Origin: Chamaesiphon polymorphus CCALA 037
GTDB lineage: Bacteria > Cyanobacteriota > Cyanobacteriia > Cyanobacteriales > Chamaesiphonaceae
Direction: 5' to 3'
NCBI RefSeq assembly: GCF_003003845.1
Contig: NZ_PVWO01000013.1
Coordinates: 1-32,866 of the forward strand
Length of the DNA: 32,866 nucleotides
The notes beneath the pieces were generated by a model, which worked only from the letters and a program-made list of their open reading frames with translations, was not told where the DNA came from and made no database searches. How positions within the stretch are numbered: position 1 is the first letter of the stretch; every line of letters starts with the position of its first letter. Both the position numbers and the translations under genes were made by a program. Shown here one piece after another: positions 1 to 7,256 of the stretch.

Positions 1-20
1 GAGATGTGTATAAGAGACAG
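1..20. other. Nextera/Tn5 mosaic-end adapter remnant (not genomic)
   Basis: The first bases contain AGATGTGTATAAGAGACAG, the 19-bp Tn5 mosaic end used in Nextera libraries. The preceding G fits the read-2 side adapter, which ends in ...CGG before the mosaic end. Genomic sequence therefore begins at about base 21, and the left edge is a contig end created by untrimmed adapter, not a biological junction. Confidence 0.95.
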
Positions 21-1369
21 CTTTCGATCTCTAGCTCTGGGAGTTCGGCGCGATCGTCATCGCTACTCGTAGACTCCTGTAATAGGGGAAATTTACTAGC
101 TGTTACCACCTTACTTGCTTGTTTCTCTATCGTCTGACGATGTACCTTGAGGGTGCGACTAAAAGCTTCGATCGATGACAACAGCCGCTTCTGGAGACAA
201 ATAATCACCAACATTGCCGCAGTTTGCTTAGTCTTCGATGTCTCTTTGAGACTTTCTTCCCGTAACTGGCGATATTCTTGGAGTAATTGGGCGAGTACGA
301 GTTCGGGCGCATCGCTGGGTAAACCTGATACCCGCAGGGGAATCACTTGACGTTCGGGAAAATCTCTGTCTCCCAATTCTCTTAAATCTCGTTTGAGTCG
401 CCGTACCATCACGCGATCGAGGATTTTTTGACTTTTAACCGGAACGCCGCGACAAAACCGTTGTGGATCGAGCATTTCCAATAAAGCTGCAAAACTATTG
501 GAATGCCCATTATGCGGAGTAGCCGAGAGAAATAATTTGTGTTCAAACTTAGGTGCTAACTCCCGCACACTTTTAGTCAATTGAGAATCGAGCGCATATC
601 TCGCACTACTCGCAGGTGCCGCATTATGCGCTTCATCCAAAATTAACATCGCCCCTGGCGATGGCGATAAATCTCCCAGCCAGTCCCGCAAGGATGCCGC
701 ATAACTTTCATCCCGCAGCAGCGCGTGAGAAATAATAAACCGAGTATGAGTAGTCCAAGGATTCACCCCATAGCCCCGCTCTCGTCGTTTCGCCGCTACG
801 AACTCGCGATCGAAGACTTGGAAAATCAACCCAAATCTACTCTCCATTTCCTCTTGCCACTGTCTGACTACCGAAGGCGGACAGGAAATTACCACCCGCC
901 GAATCTTCTGCCGGATCAGCATTTCGCGGAGAATCAAACCAGCCTCGATCGTTTTCCCCAAACCAACATCATCAGCAATAAACAGCGACACTCGCGGCAT
1001 TTCCAAAGCCTTCCGCAATGGCTCTAGCTGGTAAGTCTTAACCTCAATTCCCGCTCGATAGGGAGCTTGAAATAACTTAGGATTTGTAGACGTAACGCAG
1101 TTCCAGCGCAAGGTGTGGAGATAAGCCGAAAAGTAGCGCGGATCGTCGAATCCTCGATGTAAGATTGTCTCCCAGTTCGCCCCACCCAGAATTTTGGCAT
1201 CTATTTCTCGTTCCCAAAAGACTTCCAGTTGTTGCCCCTGAGCATCATCTTCCACACAAGACAGTCGCACTAAAGTATCGCCATCTGGGAGAGGAGGATG
1301 AGTAACTTCCTCCACCAAGTACTGGCGAGATCTGACTCGAACGATTTGTCCTAATTTAATTGCTTGCAT
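21..1369 (-). CDS. drmD: DISARM-type SNF2-like helicase DrmD, N-terminal ~449 codons (3' end missing)
   Basis: This frame is open from an ATG at 1369 to the left edge but is absent from the ORF track because no stop is reached. The translation begins MQAIKLGQIVRVRSRQYLVE. Motifs in order are Walker A DDVGLGKT (about residues 133-140), CPPSVVRQWQ, the Walker B box DEAH (245-248) and motif III SATPHNGHS (about 282-290). RWNCVT..NPKLFQAPYRAG before the helicase core is the pattern I associate with DrmD. DrmD is the SNF2-family translocase of class 1 DISARM, an anti-phage system that also uses a DNA methylase and DrmABC. Partner genes would lie downstream, to the left, beyond the contig end, so an intact DISARM locus cannot be confirmed. 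A solitary DrmD-like helicase is the alternative. Confidence 0.85.
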
Positions 1370-1526
1370 TTTATGAGAAAACGGGGATTTTTAGCTCAGG
1401 AATCGATCGTAGTCTGAAAACAGAGTGATGATTCGCTCCATTTGGCTCCAGCCACTAATACTAAGTAGTAAACATTGGCTTTTGCTAAATACGATCTGGC
1501 TCAACTGTATTAATCGCTCGATCGAG

Positions 1527-1825
1527 TTATGGTTCAGCCAGAGTCGCTTCAGGTTGAGGTTTCTTCTCGAATACTTGAATGTTCGGTTGGTCTAGAATGA
1601 AGCCATCTGAGGTCATTGTACCGAGTTGTCCTGCAATCGCACCTACGTTATCGGAAAGTTCACCTGAGCATCTGTGAAATTCTTCCAAACTTTGGGTTTG
1701 ACAGTCACAGAGAAGATCCGCCCATTGCAGTCCAGCTCAAAATACTGCAAGCCGTTCTCAACAACCTTGACTTCTGGTAGTTCGCTAATCTTGATAGTAA
1801 GTTCGAGTTTTCCGGTAGTCGCCAT
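1527..1825 (-). pseudogene. FinO-like fertility-inhibition small protein, broken by a frameshift
   Basis: The frame starts at ATG 1825 with MATTGKLELTIKISELPEVK and stops early at 1643 after NFPIT. In the next frame the sequence continues as DNVGAIAGQLGTMTSDGFILDQPNIQVFEKKPQPEATLAEP and stops at 1527. Restoring one base in the GG run near 1653-1654 (CC on the coding strand) would rejoin the halves into a protein of about 99 residues. From memory, cyanobacterial proteins with this KLELTIKI..VKPK.WK.LTDAQ..F pattern are annotated as fertility inhibition FinO-like. FinO-class proteins are RNA chaperones that repress conjugation, which would suit the transfer genes in this window. A true mutation and a sequencing error near the contig end are both possible. 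The family name is moderately certain; the broken frame is visible directly. Confidence 0.65.
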
Positions 1826-1877
1826 AAGTATCTAGATCTGTGTTGGTATCATAGACAATGTAAATCCTCTGATGCCC

Positions 1878-1902
1878 CGTTCGCAAAGCGTCTCGGAGGG
1901 AA
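1878..1902. repeat. Cyanobacterial interspersed short repeat (CGTTCGC..GCGTCTCGG type), copy 1
   Basis: CGTTCGCAAAGCGTCTCGGA belongs to a short, highly iterated motif seen in filamentous cyanobacteria, usually CGTTCGCGTAGCGTCTC. Read as protein it gives the RSQSVSEGIAKS peptide often found at false N-termini. Here it covers the first codons of the ORF at 1872, which argues for a later start for that gene. A related copy in opposite orientation lies at 13341-13368. Confidence 0.6.
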
Positions 1903-1913
1903 TCGCAAAATCT

Positions 1914-2111
1914 ATGAGTAGAATACCTTCGCGCAATTCACAACTCGCTCAAGACTCTACAGTAGTCCAAGATTCAACGATTAAAGAGCAATTTCTTCCT
2001 GAATCGATCGAAATTTGTTGCCCTGTGTGTGGGTGCATCAATCTCGGTGAAGATGAAATGGGGCAGATTTGCTGCGATGAATGTGATTTTGTCGATGTCG
2101 TTGAAATTTAA
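1914..2111 (+). CDS. Small putative zinc-ribbon protein (65 aa)
   Basis: The track ORF begins at 1872, but its first 14 codons fall in a cyanobacterial interspersed repeat, so I prefer the internal ATG at 1914. The product has a low-complexity Ser/Gln/Asp-rich N-terminus and a C-terminal CPVCGCINL...GQICCDECDF segment. That gives paired CxxC motifs able to bind one zinc ion like a rubredoxin-type knuckle. No catalytic residues are visible and I do not recognise a family. It lies convergent with the NERD helicase gene, with 35 bp between the stops. It could be a regulator or a small nucleic-acid or protein adaptor, but the sequence gives no direct function. Confidence 0.45.
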   Translation: MSRIPSRNSQLAQDSTVVQDSTIKEQFLPESIEICCPVCGCINLGEDEMGQICCDECDFVDVVEI

Positions 2112-2146
2112 TCGGATGCCCACAGATTTGTGCCAGGGGTTATTTT

Positions 2147-4018
2147 CTAAGAAACGATCGATCGCAACCGTTTCACAAAATCTGATTCTTGAACGTAACT
2201 CATCATCAAACGGTGAGTCGATCGAGTCATCGCCACATACAACAGTCGCGCATCATCCGCTGGGATGCTATTCTGACGTGGTAAATATCCCAGCCCTGGA
2301 ATGACGACGTGGGCAAACTCTAAGCCCTTACACGAATGCAGCGTCATCAGTTTGACACTTTCGACCTTGGGTTTATAGAAGCGGCTGTCTGGGTCTTTAT
2401 TCAACCACTCGATCGGGATGCCAGCAGATTGAAGTTGAGTATAAATTTCCTCCCCCATAAATCTCAATCCGTGGAAAATACCAATTTCATTTAGGGGCAC
2501 ACCTTCGGTCTGAAACTGTTTGACTGTGGCGATCGCCAATTTGACTTCTGCTTGAAAGCTGTCACAGCGAGTTAGTTGAGGGGGAATGCCCCGTCGCCCC
2601 GCGCTCAGAGGTTGAACCAACGGTTGCTCGTCATCGCTAGCATTGCTAGGCTGCATGATATCCTTGGCGAACTCATAGGCTAGGTTAAGTACTTCGATCG
2701 TGTTGCGATAGTTTGTTTTAAGGATGGATGTCCGCCCCCGCGCTTCGACTCCGACGCTCTTGAATGAGAACTTTTTACGTTTTTGCTGCCCACCATATAA
2801 GTTTTGAGCGTCATCGTAGAGCAGTAGCAGTGAATTTTGCTCGTCAAGGACATGGACGAGCATAGTAAACCACTCTGGCTCGAAGTCATGCCCCTCATCG
2901 ATGAGGATGCTACTGTACTGTCCCGCTGGAATTCGATCGTCTGCAATCGCTTCTCTAACCGTGCGTTCGAGGTCTGCGATATAAGTATCCGATTGTGTTG
3001 GGAACGTTACGCGGTGGCGGCGGAGTTGGTCTGTACACCAGCCATGAAAATGGCGAACGTGAACGATGTTATCGAGATTTGATGAGGCGATCGCTTCTCT
3101 GAGCCTGGATGCTAGCGCGATGTTAAAACAAATTATCAAAATCGGTCGTTCGGGAGCGAGTGACGCTAGATAGTTGCAACGGTAAAGCAAAATCATCGTT
3201 TTGCCAGAGCCAGCCACCCCATGAATCACCCGATGCCCATCGCCCAAGCTCCGTGCTAGTGTCTCCTGCTGAAGGTCGAAGATTTGAATTAGGTCGGTGG
3301 GAATCTCGATCGGAGTAACGGGTTTATCTAGCTCGACATCAGTGTCGGGGTCAGCGATTGGGTGTTCGGCGAGGAATAACGCGAGCTGTTTCGATGGCAG
3401 GCGACAGTTGGGGAACAGCAGCCACCGAATTCGAGCAACTTGTTGAGGAGTGACCGCGCGATCGAAGGTGTAGGGATACATCCCCCATAATTTTTCCTGT
3501 AATTCGATCGGGTCTTTAGGTTTAATCTCATCCTGACAAATGACTAAGTACTCGCCGAGAATCGAGTCTAGTTCGCTTTGAGCAAAAACCTTTCGGGTGA
3601 TGTTAGCCAGCACTAATCCATATCCGTAGGGACAGATTAGCTGCCCTGCATACTTACCATCAGGTTGTACTAAATCTCGGTCTTGGCAGAGTAACTGTTT
3701 GATTGCTAAGACATACTTTCGAGCCTGTTCGAGGGGATTGATAACCGATTTAACCCCATCATCAGTAACGATCGTGAAGGATTTACGATCCGCTTCCTGA
3801 ATAGTGTCTATCTTCCAGTCCTTGACTTCCAGCACCAGCAATCCTCGCTGGGGATGAAGGAGCGTAAAATCGGGGCGGAGGTTCTTCTTCCCGACGGGCA
3901 CGTCATACCAAATCGTGTAGTCATCCTCTAAATTATCTTCTAAGCTCTGCCCCAGCCGCTTTTCTCCGCCTGTCATATTGGAAGCGCAGCTATTGAAAGT
4001 AGGGATGAGTTTTGCCAT
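2147..4018 (-). CDS. NERD domain-UvrD/Rep-type superfamily 1 helicase
   Basis: The N-terminal NERD (nuclease-related) domain spans about residues 15-130, with the PD-(D/E)XK-like pattern RPDFTLL (D50) and LEVKDWK (E64, K66). The SF1 helicase core follows: Q-motif region FDLQQETLARSL (about 248), Walker A GVAGSGKT (267-274), Walker B ILIDEGHDF (371-379), motif III-like LLLLYDDAQNLYG, VKLMTLHSCKGLEF (motif V region) and LLYVAMTRSTHRL (motif VI). At 623 aa it is the usual length for NERD-helicases. Such proteins occur often among defence genes and mobile elements and are thought to unwind and cleave or process foreign DNA. No methylase or other partner is adjacent; the DUF559-like gene 27 bp upstream on the same strand may be co-transcribed. 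All key motifs look intact. Confidence 0.9.
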   Translation of the reverse strand: MAKLIPTFNSCASNMTGGEKRLGQSLEDNLEDDYTIWYDVPVGKKNLRPDFTLLHPQRGLLVLEVKDWKIDTIQEADRKSFTIVTDDGVKSVINPLEQARKYVLAIKQLLCQDRDLVQPDGKYAGQLICPYGYGLVLANITRKVFAQSELDSILGEYLVICQDEIKPKDPIELQEKLWGMYPYTFDRAVTPQQVARIRWLLFPNCRLPSKQLALFLAEHPIADPDTDVELDKPVTPIEIPTDLIQIFDLQQETLARSLGDGHRVIHGVAGSGKTMILLYRCNYLASLAPERPILIICFNIALASRLREAIASSNLDNIVHVRHFHGWCTDQLRRHRVTFPTQSDTYIADLERTVREAIADDRIPAGQYSSILIDEGHDFEPEWFTMLVHVLDEQNSLLLLYDDAQNLYGGQQKRKKFSFKSVGVEARGRTSILKTNYRNTIEVLNLAYEFAKDIMQPSNASDDEQPLVQPLSAGRRGIPPQLTRCDSFQAEVKLAIATVKQFQTEGVPLNEIGIFHGLRFMGEEIYTQLQSAGIPIEWLNKDPDSRFYKPKVESVKLMTLHSCKGLEFAHVVIPGLGYLPRQNSIPADDARLLYVAMTRSTHRLMMSYVQESDFVKRLRSIVS

Positions 4019-4045
4019 GTTTGTAATAAGAGTTAAATATTATTT

Positions 4046-5095
4046 TTATCTATTTCGCCGAAAATCGTTTTCACAAACAGAACTGTATTTACTTCGATAA
4101 TCATTTATTGCCATTTCTTTCGCTTCCTCCTCTGACCAGTGGTGGATAGGTTGAAGTTCTCCGAAACGTTCGGTTCGATTTATAAAAGTAGGATCGTTAG
4201 CCCACTCATAAACTACTTTTGCAATAACCTTGCAGCATTCATCAGGTTGTTTGGCAACTTGTTCCTCAGCAAATCGAATTACAATCCACCCCCTCGACAA
4301 GAAAGCATCATTTCGATTATTATCTCTCCACATTCCTCGATAATGTGTGGGTTCTCTGCTATTAAAGGCGTACGGTTCATCTATTTCAATATCAATCCGA
4401 AGCCCAGAAACTAGATCGATATATGCAAAATCTGGAGAATATGGATAGGGATAATCACTAATATTCAATCCCAAGCCAGTTTTTATCTTTGAGCTAGAAA
4501 AATAACTGAGAAGAGATCTACCAAACATCGGTTCGCAAAAACCTCTCTGTGCCTTGCTATCCTCTAAGTCATGCGGACGAGTGTTTTGTATTTCTCGTTC
4601 GATCAGGTTGAGTTGAAATTGTCTCACATTTTCTGGCTTTAAAATCTCGGTGATTCTGCGATCGTGTTCTTGTCGGGCTTGTTTGTATTGCCTCTCCCTA
4701 GTCGGGTAATTACTTATATCATCATCGTATCTTTTCTGCTCTCGATCGTTTGATTCTTCAATTTGTTTGATTTGATTGCTATGCTCTCTTTTCCGGCGGG
4801 GGTAGCTCATAACTTTATATCCCACATATAAACCTATTCCAGCCAGCAGAAATGACAACACGCCCATAACAGGAATGGTTATTACGTGGGCGATTAAAAG
4901 GCTCAACGGAATACTGATAGCAAAATCGAACAGAAGCACTCCGCGATTAAATCTCTTTGGAGTTGGAGGGATCGTTCGTACCTGGGGAGGTGCGGGGGAG
5001 ACTGGTTGAATTGCAGAGAACACTGGCGTTGGCGGTTGAGCCGCCTTCGCCCGTTCGAGACTGCGCGGAATCAGCACGATAGGGAAGGTTGTCAT
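4046..5095 (-). CDS. Membrane-anchored DUF559-like PD-(D/E)XK nuclease protein
   Basis: This 349-aa protein has a proline-rich N-terminus (about 1-50), two closely spaced hydrophobic segments (about 52-72 and 75-95), and a charged, probably coiled-coil stretch (about 100-170). The C-terminal nuclease-like domain reads PDFAYIDLVSGLRIDIEIDEPY (about 221-241), supplying D222 and the D-x-E-x-D core. RNDAFLSRGWIVIRF follows, typical of DUF559/Vsr-like endonucleases, which carry a final helix with a conserved arginine. A nuclease tethered to the membrane is unusual and could act at a membrane complex such as DNA import, or as a defence effector. The stop lies 27 bp before the NERD-helicase start on the same strand, suggesting a two-gene unit. 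The classical lysine of the (D/E)XK motif is not obvious, so activity is uncertain. Confidence 0.7.
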   Translation of the reverse strand: MTTFPIVLIPRSLERAKAAQPPTPVFSAIQPVSPAPPQVRTIPPTPKRFNRGVLLFDFAISIPLSLLIAHVITIPVMGVLSFLLAGIGLYVGYKVMSYPRRKREHSNQIKQIEESNDREQKRYDDDISNYPTRERQYKQARQEHDRRITEILKPENVRQFQLNLIEREIQNTRPHDLEDSKAQRGFCEPMFGRSLLSYFSSSKIKTGLGLNISDYPYPYSPDFAYIDLVSGLRIDIEIDEPYAFNSREPTHYRGMWRDNNRNDAFLSRGWIVIRFAEEQVAKQPDECCKVIAKVVYEWANDPTFINRTERFGELQPIHHWSEEEAKEMAINDYRSKYSSVCENDFRRNR

Positions 5096-5136
5096 TTCAG
5101 AAATTCGGGGGTTAGCTACTTATTAGCTTTCCCCGA

Positions 5137-5156
5137 TAATACCTGAAATGGTATTA
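5137..5156. promoter_or_regulatory. Operator-like dyad TAATACC-N6-GGTATTA between divergent genes
   Basis: TAATACC TGAAAT GGTATTA is a perfect 7-bp-arm dyad with a 6-bp spacer in the 149-bp gap between the minus-strand DUF559-like gene and the plus-strand gene at 5245. CTGAAAT also pairs with ATTTCAG at 5175-5181. A dimeric repressor site is plausible, but no cognate regulator is identified. Confidence 0.35.
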
Positions 5157-5244
5157 CATTCCTACCTTTTGCCGATTTCAGACATTCTAATTCCTTCTAC
5201 ACTGATGAAGGCAATTCAGTAATAAGCGATCGTCGTAAGGCGAT

Positions 5245-5583
5245 ATGCAAGCCTCGATGTTCGGGCAGCGCAACAAAACAAGATATCTGACAGAGTTTAA
5301 AAGCGATCCCCGTTACTATCGTGATGTCATCGTTATTACTTATTTGCCGCCTACGAGCGCATTTGGCATCAGGAGGGACATCAATCCTGAAGGAGCGATC
5401 GAGACTCCGATCGTATTAATCGAGATCGTTCTGCCTACAAGCTCTAAATTCTACCGCTGTCAGAGAGCGGGTATGATCGAGACGATCGATCGCTCCACGG
5501 CTAGTCAAGAGTGGATACCTTTTTTCGAGCGGATTTGTTGGGATTTGTATCGGGAGGTAGATCGGGAGTTGCTGAGCTGGTAG
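5245..5583 (+). CDS. Hypothetical protein (112 aa)
   Basis: The ATG at 5245 is preceded by a TAAGG sequence about nine bases upstream, a reasonable ribosome binding site. The product has a basic start (FGQRNKTRYLTEFKS), a predicted beta-rich centre (DVIVITYLP, PIVLIEIVLP) and an acidic, aromatic C-terminus (FFERICWDLYREVDRELL). There are no membrane segments, no signal peptide and no motif I can assign. It leads a plus-strand run with the GIY-YIG gene (51 bp downstream) and the small acidic protein at 6278. It is probably a genuine cyanobacterial hypothetical gene; function unknown. Confidence 0.55.
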   Translation: MQASMFGQRNKTRYLTEFKSDPRYYRDVIVITYLPPTSAFGIRRDINPEGAIETPIVLIEIVLPTSSKFYRCQRAGMIETIDRSTASQEWIPFFERICWDLYREVDRELLSW

Positions 5584-5634
5584 ATTCGATCGCGTTGGGA
5601 GACTCCTCCCAATGCCCTCATCAGCGCAAGCACA

Positions 5635-6210
5635 ATGACCCAGCAACTATCTCTGTTTACAGCGAATGAAATTAACAGAGCGACAATCACTCGTCCGGTT
5701 TTAATGTCTAAAGATTTTCTTGTAAGCTGGAAATCGCAGATCGTCACTTATCAGCAACAAACTTGGGATAATCCTCCACCTCAACAAACGAGTTTGTTCG
5801 ATCTATCATCGAACCTATTTGACCCCAATAGTGTCGATCCGTTTGGCTTACTATATCAGCCATTCGAGTTTTATCGGTTGCCTGAAGATGGTCAGGAAAA
5901 CTGTCTCTATTTTGTTGTAGATTTGATGCAACCTTTACTGCTATATATTGGGGAAACACAGCAGACACCCAAGAAACGCTGGATGAATCATTCGTGCCGA
6001 GATTATACGGACAACTACCTAGCACTCCATCACCATCATAAATTAGAAGTAGCTGTCAATATTGGGTTTTGGTGGAATACTCCAACAAATAGAAAGGCTA
6101 GACAAGCAATGGAATTAGCTTTAATCGATAAATGGCGATCGCCTTTTAATAAAGAAAATTGGCATATATATTCTCAACCTTTCAAAAAAGCTGGCTCGAT
6201 AAATTATTAA
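5635..6210 (+). CDS. GIY-YIG nuclease family protein (191 aa)
   Basis: After a polar N-terminus containing several FDLSSN/NPFD-like segments, the core reads CLYFVVD...LLLYIGETQQTPKKRW (about residues 89-115). This is the GIY-YIG beta-hairpin with a degenerate first half and an intact YIGET, followed by the helix with R/W. MELALIDKWRSPFNKENW supplies the acidic helix and terminal Asn typical of the family. Such folds cleave DNA with a single metal. The N-terminal 85 residues are unlike known partners and may bind DNA or protein. It follows the 112-aa gene at a 51-bp distance and precedes the 103-aa gene. A homing endonuclease is possible, but no intron or intein is seen nearby, so a restriction or repair role is equally likely. 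Confidence 0.75.
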   Translation: MTQQLSLFTANEINRATITRPVLMSKDFLVSWKSQIVTYQQQTWDNPPPQQTSLFDLSSNLFDPNSVDPFGLLYQPFEFYRLPEDGQENCLYFVVDLMQPLLLYIGETQQTPKKRWMNHSCRDYTDNYLALHHHHKLEVAVNIGFWWNTPTNRKARQAMELALIDKWRSPFNKENWHIYSQPFKKAGSINY

Positions 6211-6277
6211 ACAAGCTATGATAAATTTGATTGCTAAGTAATTCTTCAACACGAAAGCTGATAAATATGACGATCTT

Positions 6278-6589
6278 ATGATTAATCCTCTACCCAGTAA
6301 TGAAGATCCATCTGTTCAGGAAAATCTTTATCAACTCTCGATTCAGTTAGGACAGCCTCTAGATCGGGAAACGATCGAGGAGTTGTGCCAAGATGCTAGA
6401 GATTTACTCAGCCACATCGATCCGGCACCAGTGACACTCGCCCGTGTCGCAGGGGTGCTATTAGTTCATCATGTCCAAAATTCCGAAGCTGAGGAATTGG
6501 AGTGGTTTAAAGACCAAATCGAGCAATGTGTTGATGATGAAGAGGTTGAAGAGGTGATTGAATCGCTTCATCGGATCGATACTCTGTAA
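6278..6589 (+). CDS. Small acidic helical hypothetical protein (103 aa)
   Basis: The ATG at 6278 opens a strongly acidic, predicted all-helical protein: LDRETIEELCQDARDLLSHID, then VTLARVAGVLLVHHVQNSEAEELEWFKDQIEQCVDDEEVEEVIESL. There is no signal peptide, and the only hydrophobic stretch (ARVAGVLLVHHV) is too short to span a membrane. The acidity could suggest a DNA mimic or an anti-nuclease partner for the GIY-YIG protein encoded 67 bp upstream, but that is speculation. The gene is followed by two strong hairpins, consistent with the end of this plus-strand unit. Confidence 0.55.
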   Translation: MINPLPSNEDPSVQENLYQLSIQLGQPLDRETIEELCQDARDLLSHIDPAPVTLARVAGVLLVHHVQNSEAEELEWFKDQIEQCVDDEEVEEVIESLHRIDTL

Positions 6590-6627
6590 TGCAATTTTCT
6601 GTTTTCTGTCGTCGTAATCGGTTGGTG

Positions 6628-6672
6628 GGGGCAAAGCCCCTTCGATCGCGATCTGGCTGTAAAGCCAGATCG
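6628..6672 (+). terminator. Tandem hairpins after the plus-strand gene group
   Basis: GGGGC-AAA-GCCCC (6628-6640) is followed by CGATCTGGCT-GTAA-AGCCAGATCG (6649-6672), a perfect 10-bp stem closed by a GNRA-type GUAA tetraloop. They lie 38 bp after the stop of the 103-aa gene. No U-run follows, so classic intrinsic termination is uncertain. A processing or transcript-stability element, or a copy of a dispersed palindrome, also fits. The surrounding 6590-6956 gap shows no gene I can support. Confidence 0.4.
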
Positions 6673-6858
6673 AGGTACCTATAGTTACTTGTACATTTTT
6701 GGCGCGTTGGGCTATTTTCGCCTACTTCGGTCGCAAGATCGTTGTCTAAAACTCTATACATTTCCGTTTTTGCAGCTACCACCATCATAAACTCCCAATC
6801 GATGTACTTCTGCAAAACCCTCGTCTTTAATTCAGTCTAAGAGTACTTCTTGTCGATT

Positions 6859-6939
6859 CCTTTTTTTAGTACACCGATCTCGACCGATTTGAGGCAAGTT
6901 TCGGGCAAAAATGCTGTTCGCTGACGTACTAAAAAAAGG
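6859..6939. repeat. 81-bp segment bounded by 14-bp perfect inverted repeats
   Basis: CCTTTTTTTAGTAC at 6859-6872 is the exact reverse complement of GTACTAAAAAAAGG at 6926-6939, enclosing 53 bp. The pair ends just beyond the stop of the recombinase-tail ORF. Its right arm with flank, GTACTAAAAAAAGGTTATCTC, matches 16 of 21 positions of the direct repeat at 8287 and 8378. It could be a miniature element, a recombination site used by the lost recombinase, or paired protein sites. Confidence 0.5.
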
Positions 6940-6956
6940 TTATCTCAAAAAGCTTG

Positions 6957-7166
6957 TTAAATATCCTTTTTCTTCAATGCTGCCTTCACCTTTTGCACGG
7001 TAGCGGGCGATATGCCAACTTCTTTGGCAGTTGCACGGATCGATAAACCTCGTGTTAAGGCATCGTCGATCGCGATCGACGATGGTTTAGCTAGAAAATC
7101 ATCATCTGTTGTCGTACTACCTATAGGTCTACCAACATGACCGCCCCAATTTTTAGCTCTCTGCAT
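6957..7166 (-). pseudogene. C-terminal tail of a serine recombinase (resolvase-like linker plus HTH)
   Basis: GMQRAKNWGGHVGRPIGS followed by ALTRGLSIRATAKEVGISPATVQKVK is the end of a resolvase/invertase: the ..GL.RAK..G..GRP linker and a C-terminal helix-turn-helix. The same frame is open upstream for 30 more codons (EVELKIEIKRQKAIAEANRQQRSFAIKT), back to the TAA that ends the GIY-YIG gene, but no catalytic serine domain is present. It is therefore a remnant, or a small DNA-binding protein starting at ATG 7166. Its position directly behind a nuclease gene, in the same frame, suggests a deletion fused them or that the tail once belonged to a longer protein. Confidence 0.6.
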
Positions 7167-7256
7167 CCCTGTTTTGATTGCGAATGAGCGTTGCTGGCGG
7201 TTTGCTTCTGCAATAGCTTTTTGTCGCTTAATCTCAATTTTTAACTCAACTTCTGT

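Noticed and set aside
1-20. Transposon end (Tn5 family insertion)
   Set aside because: The match is exactly the library adapter at a contig edge with no transposase or duplication; it is technical.
147-1027. Plus-strand ORFs of 67 and 100 aa
   Set aside because: They are antisense to the partial drmD frame, which has clear helicase motifs.
1370-1526. A further small gene between drmD and the FinO-like pseudogene
   Set aside because: No reading frame with a credible start and protein-like composition was seen.
6507-6815. Minus-strand ORF of 102 aa
   Set aside because: It overlaps the acidic 103-aa gene antisense and translates the tandem hairpins; no protein-like features.
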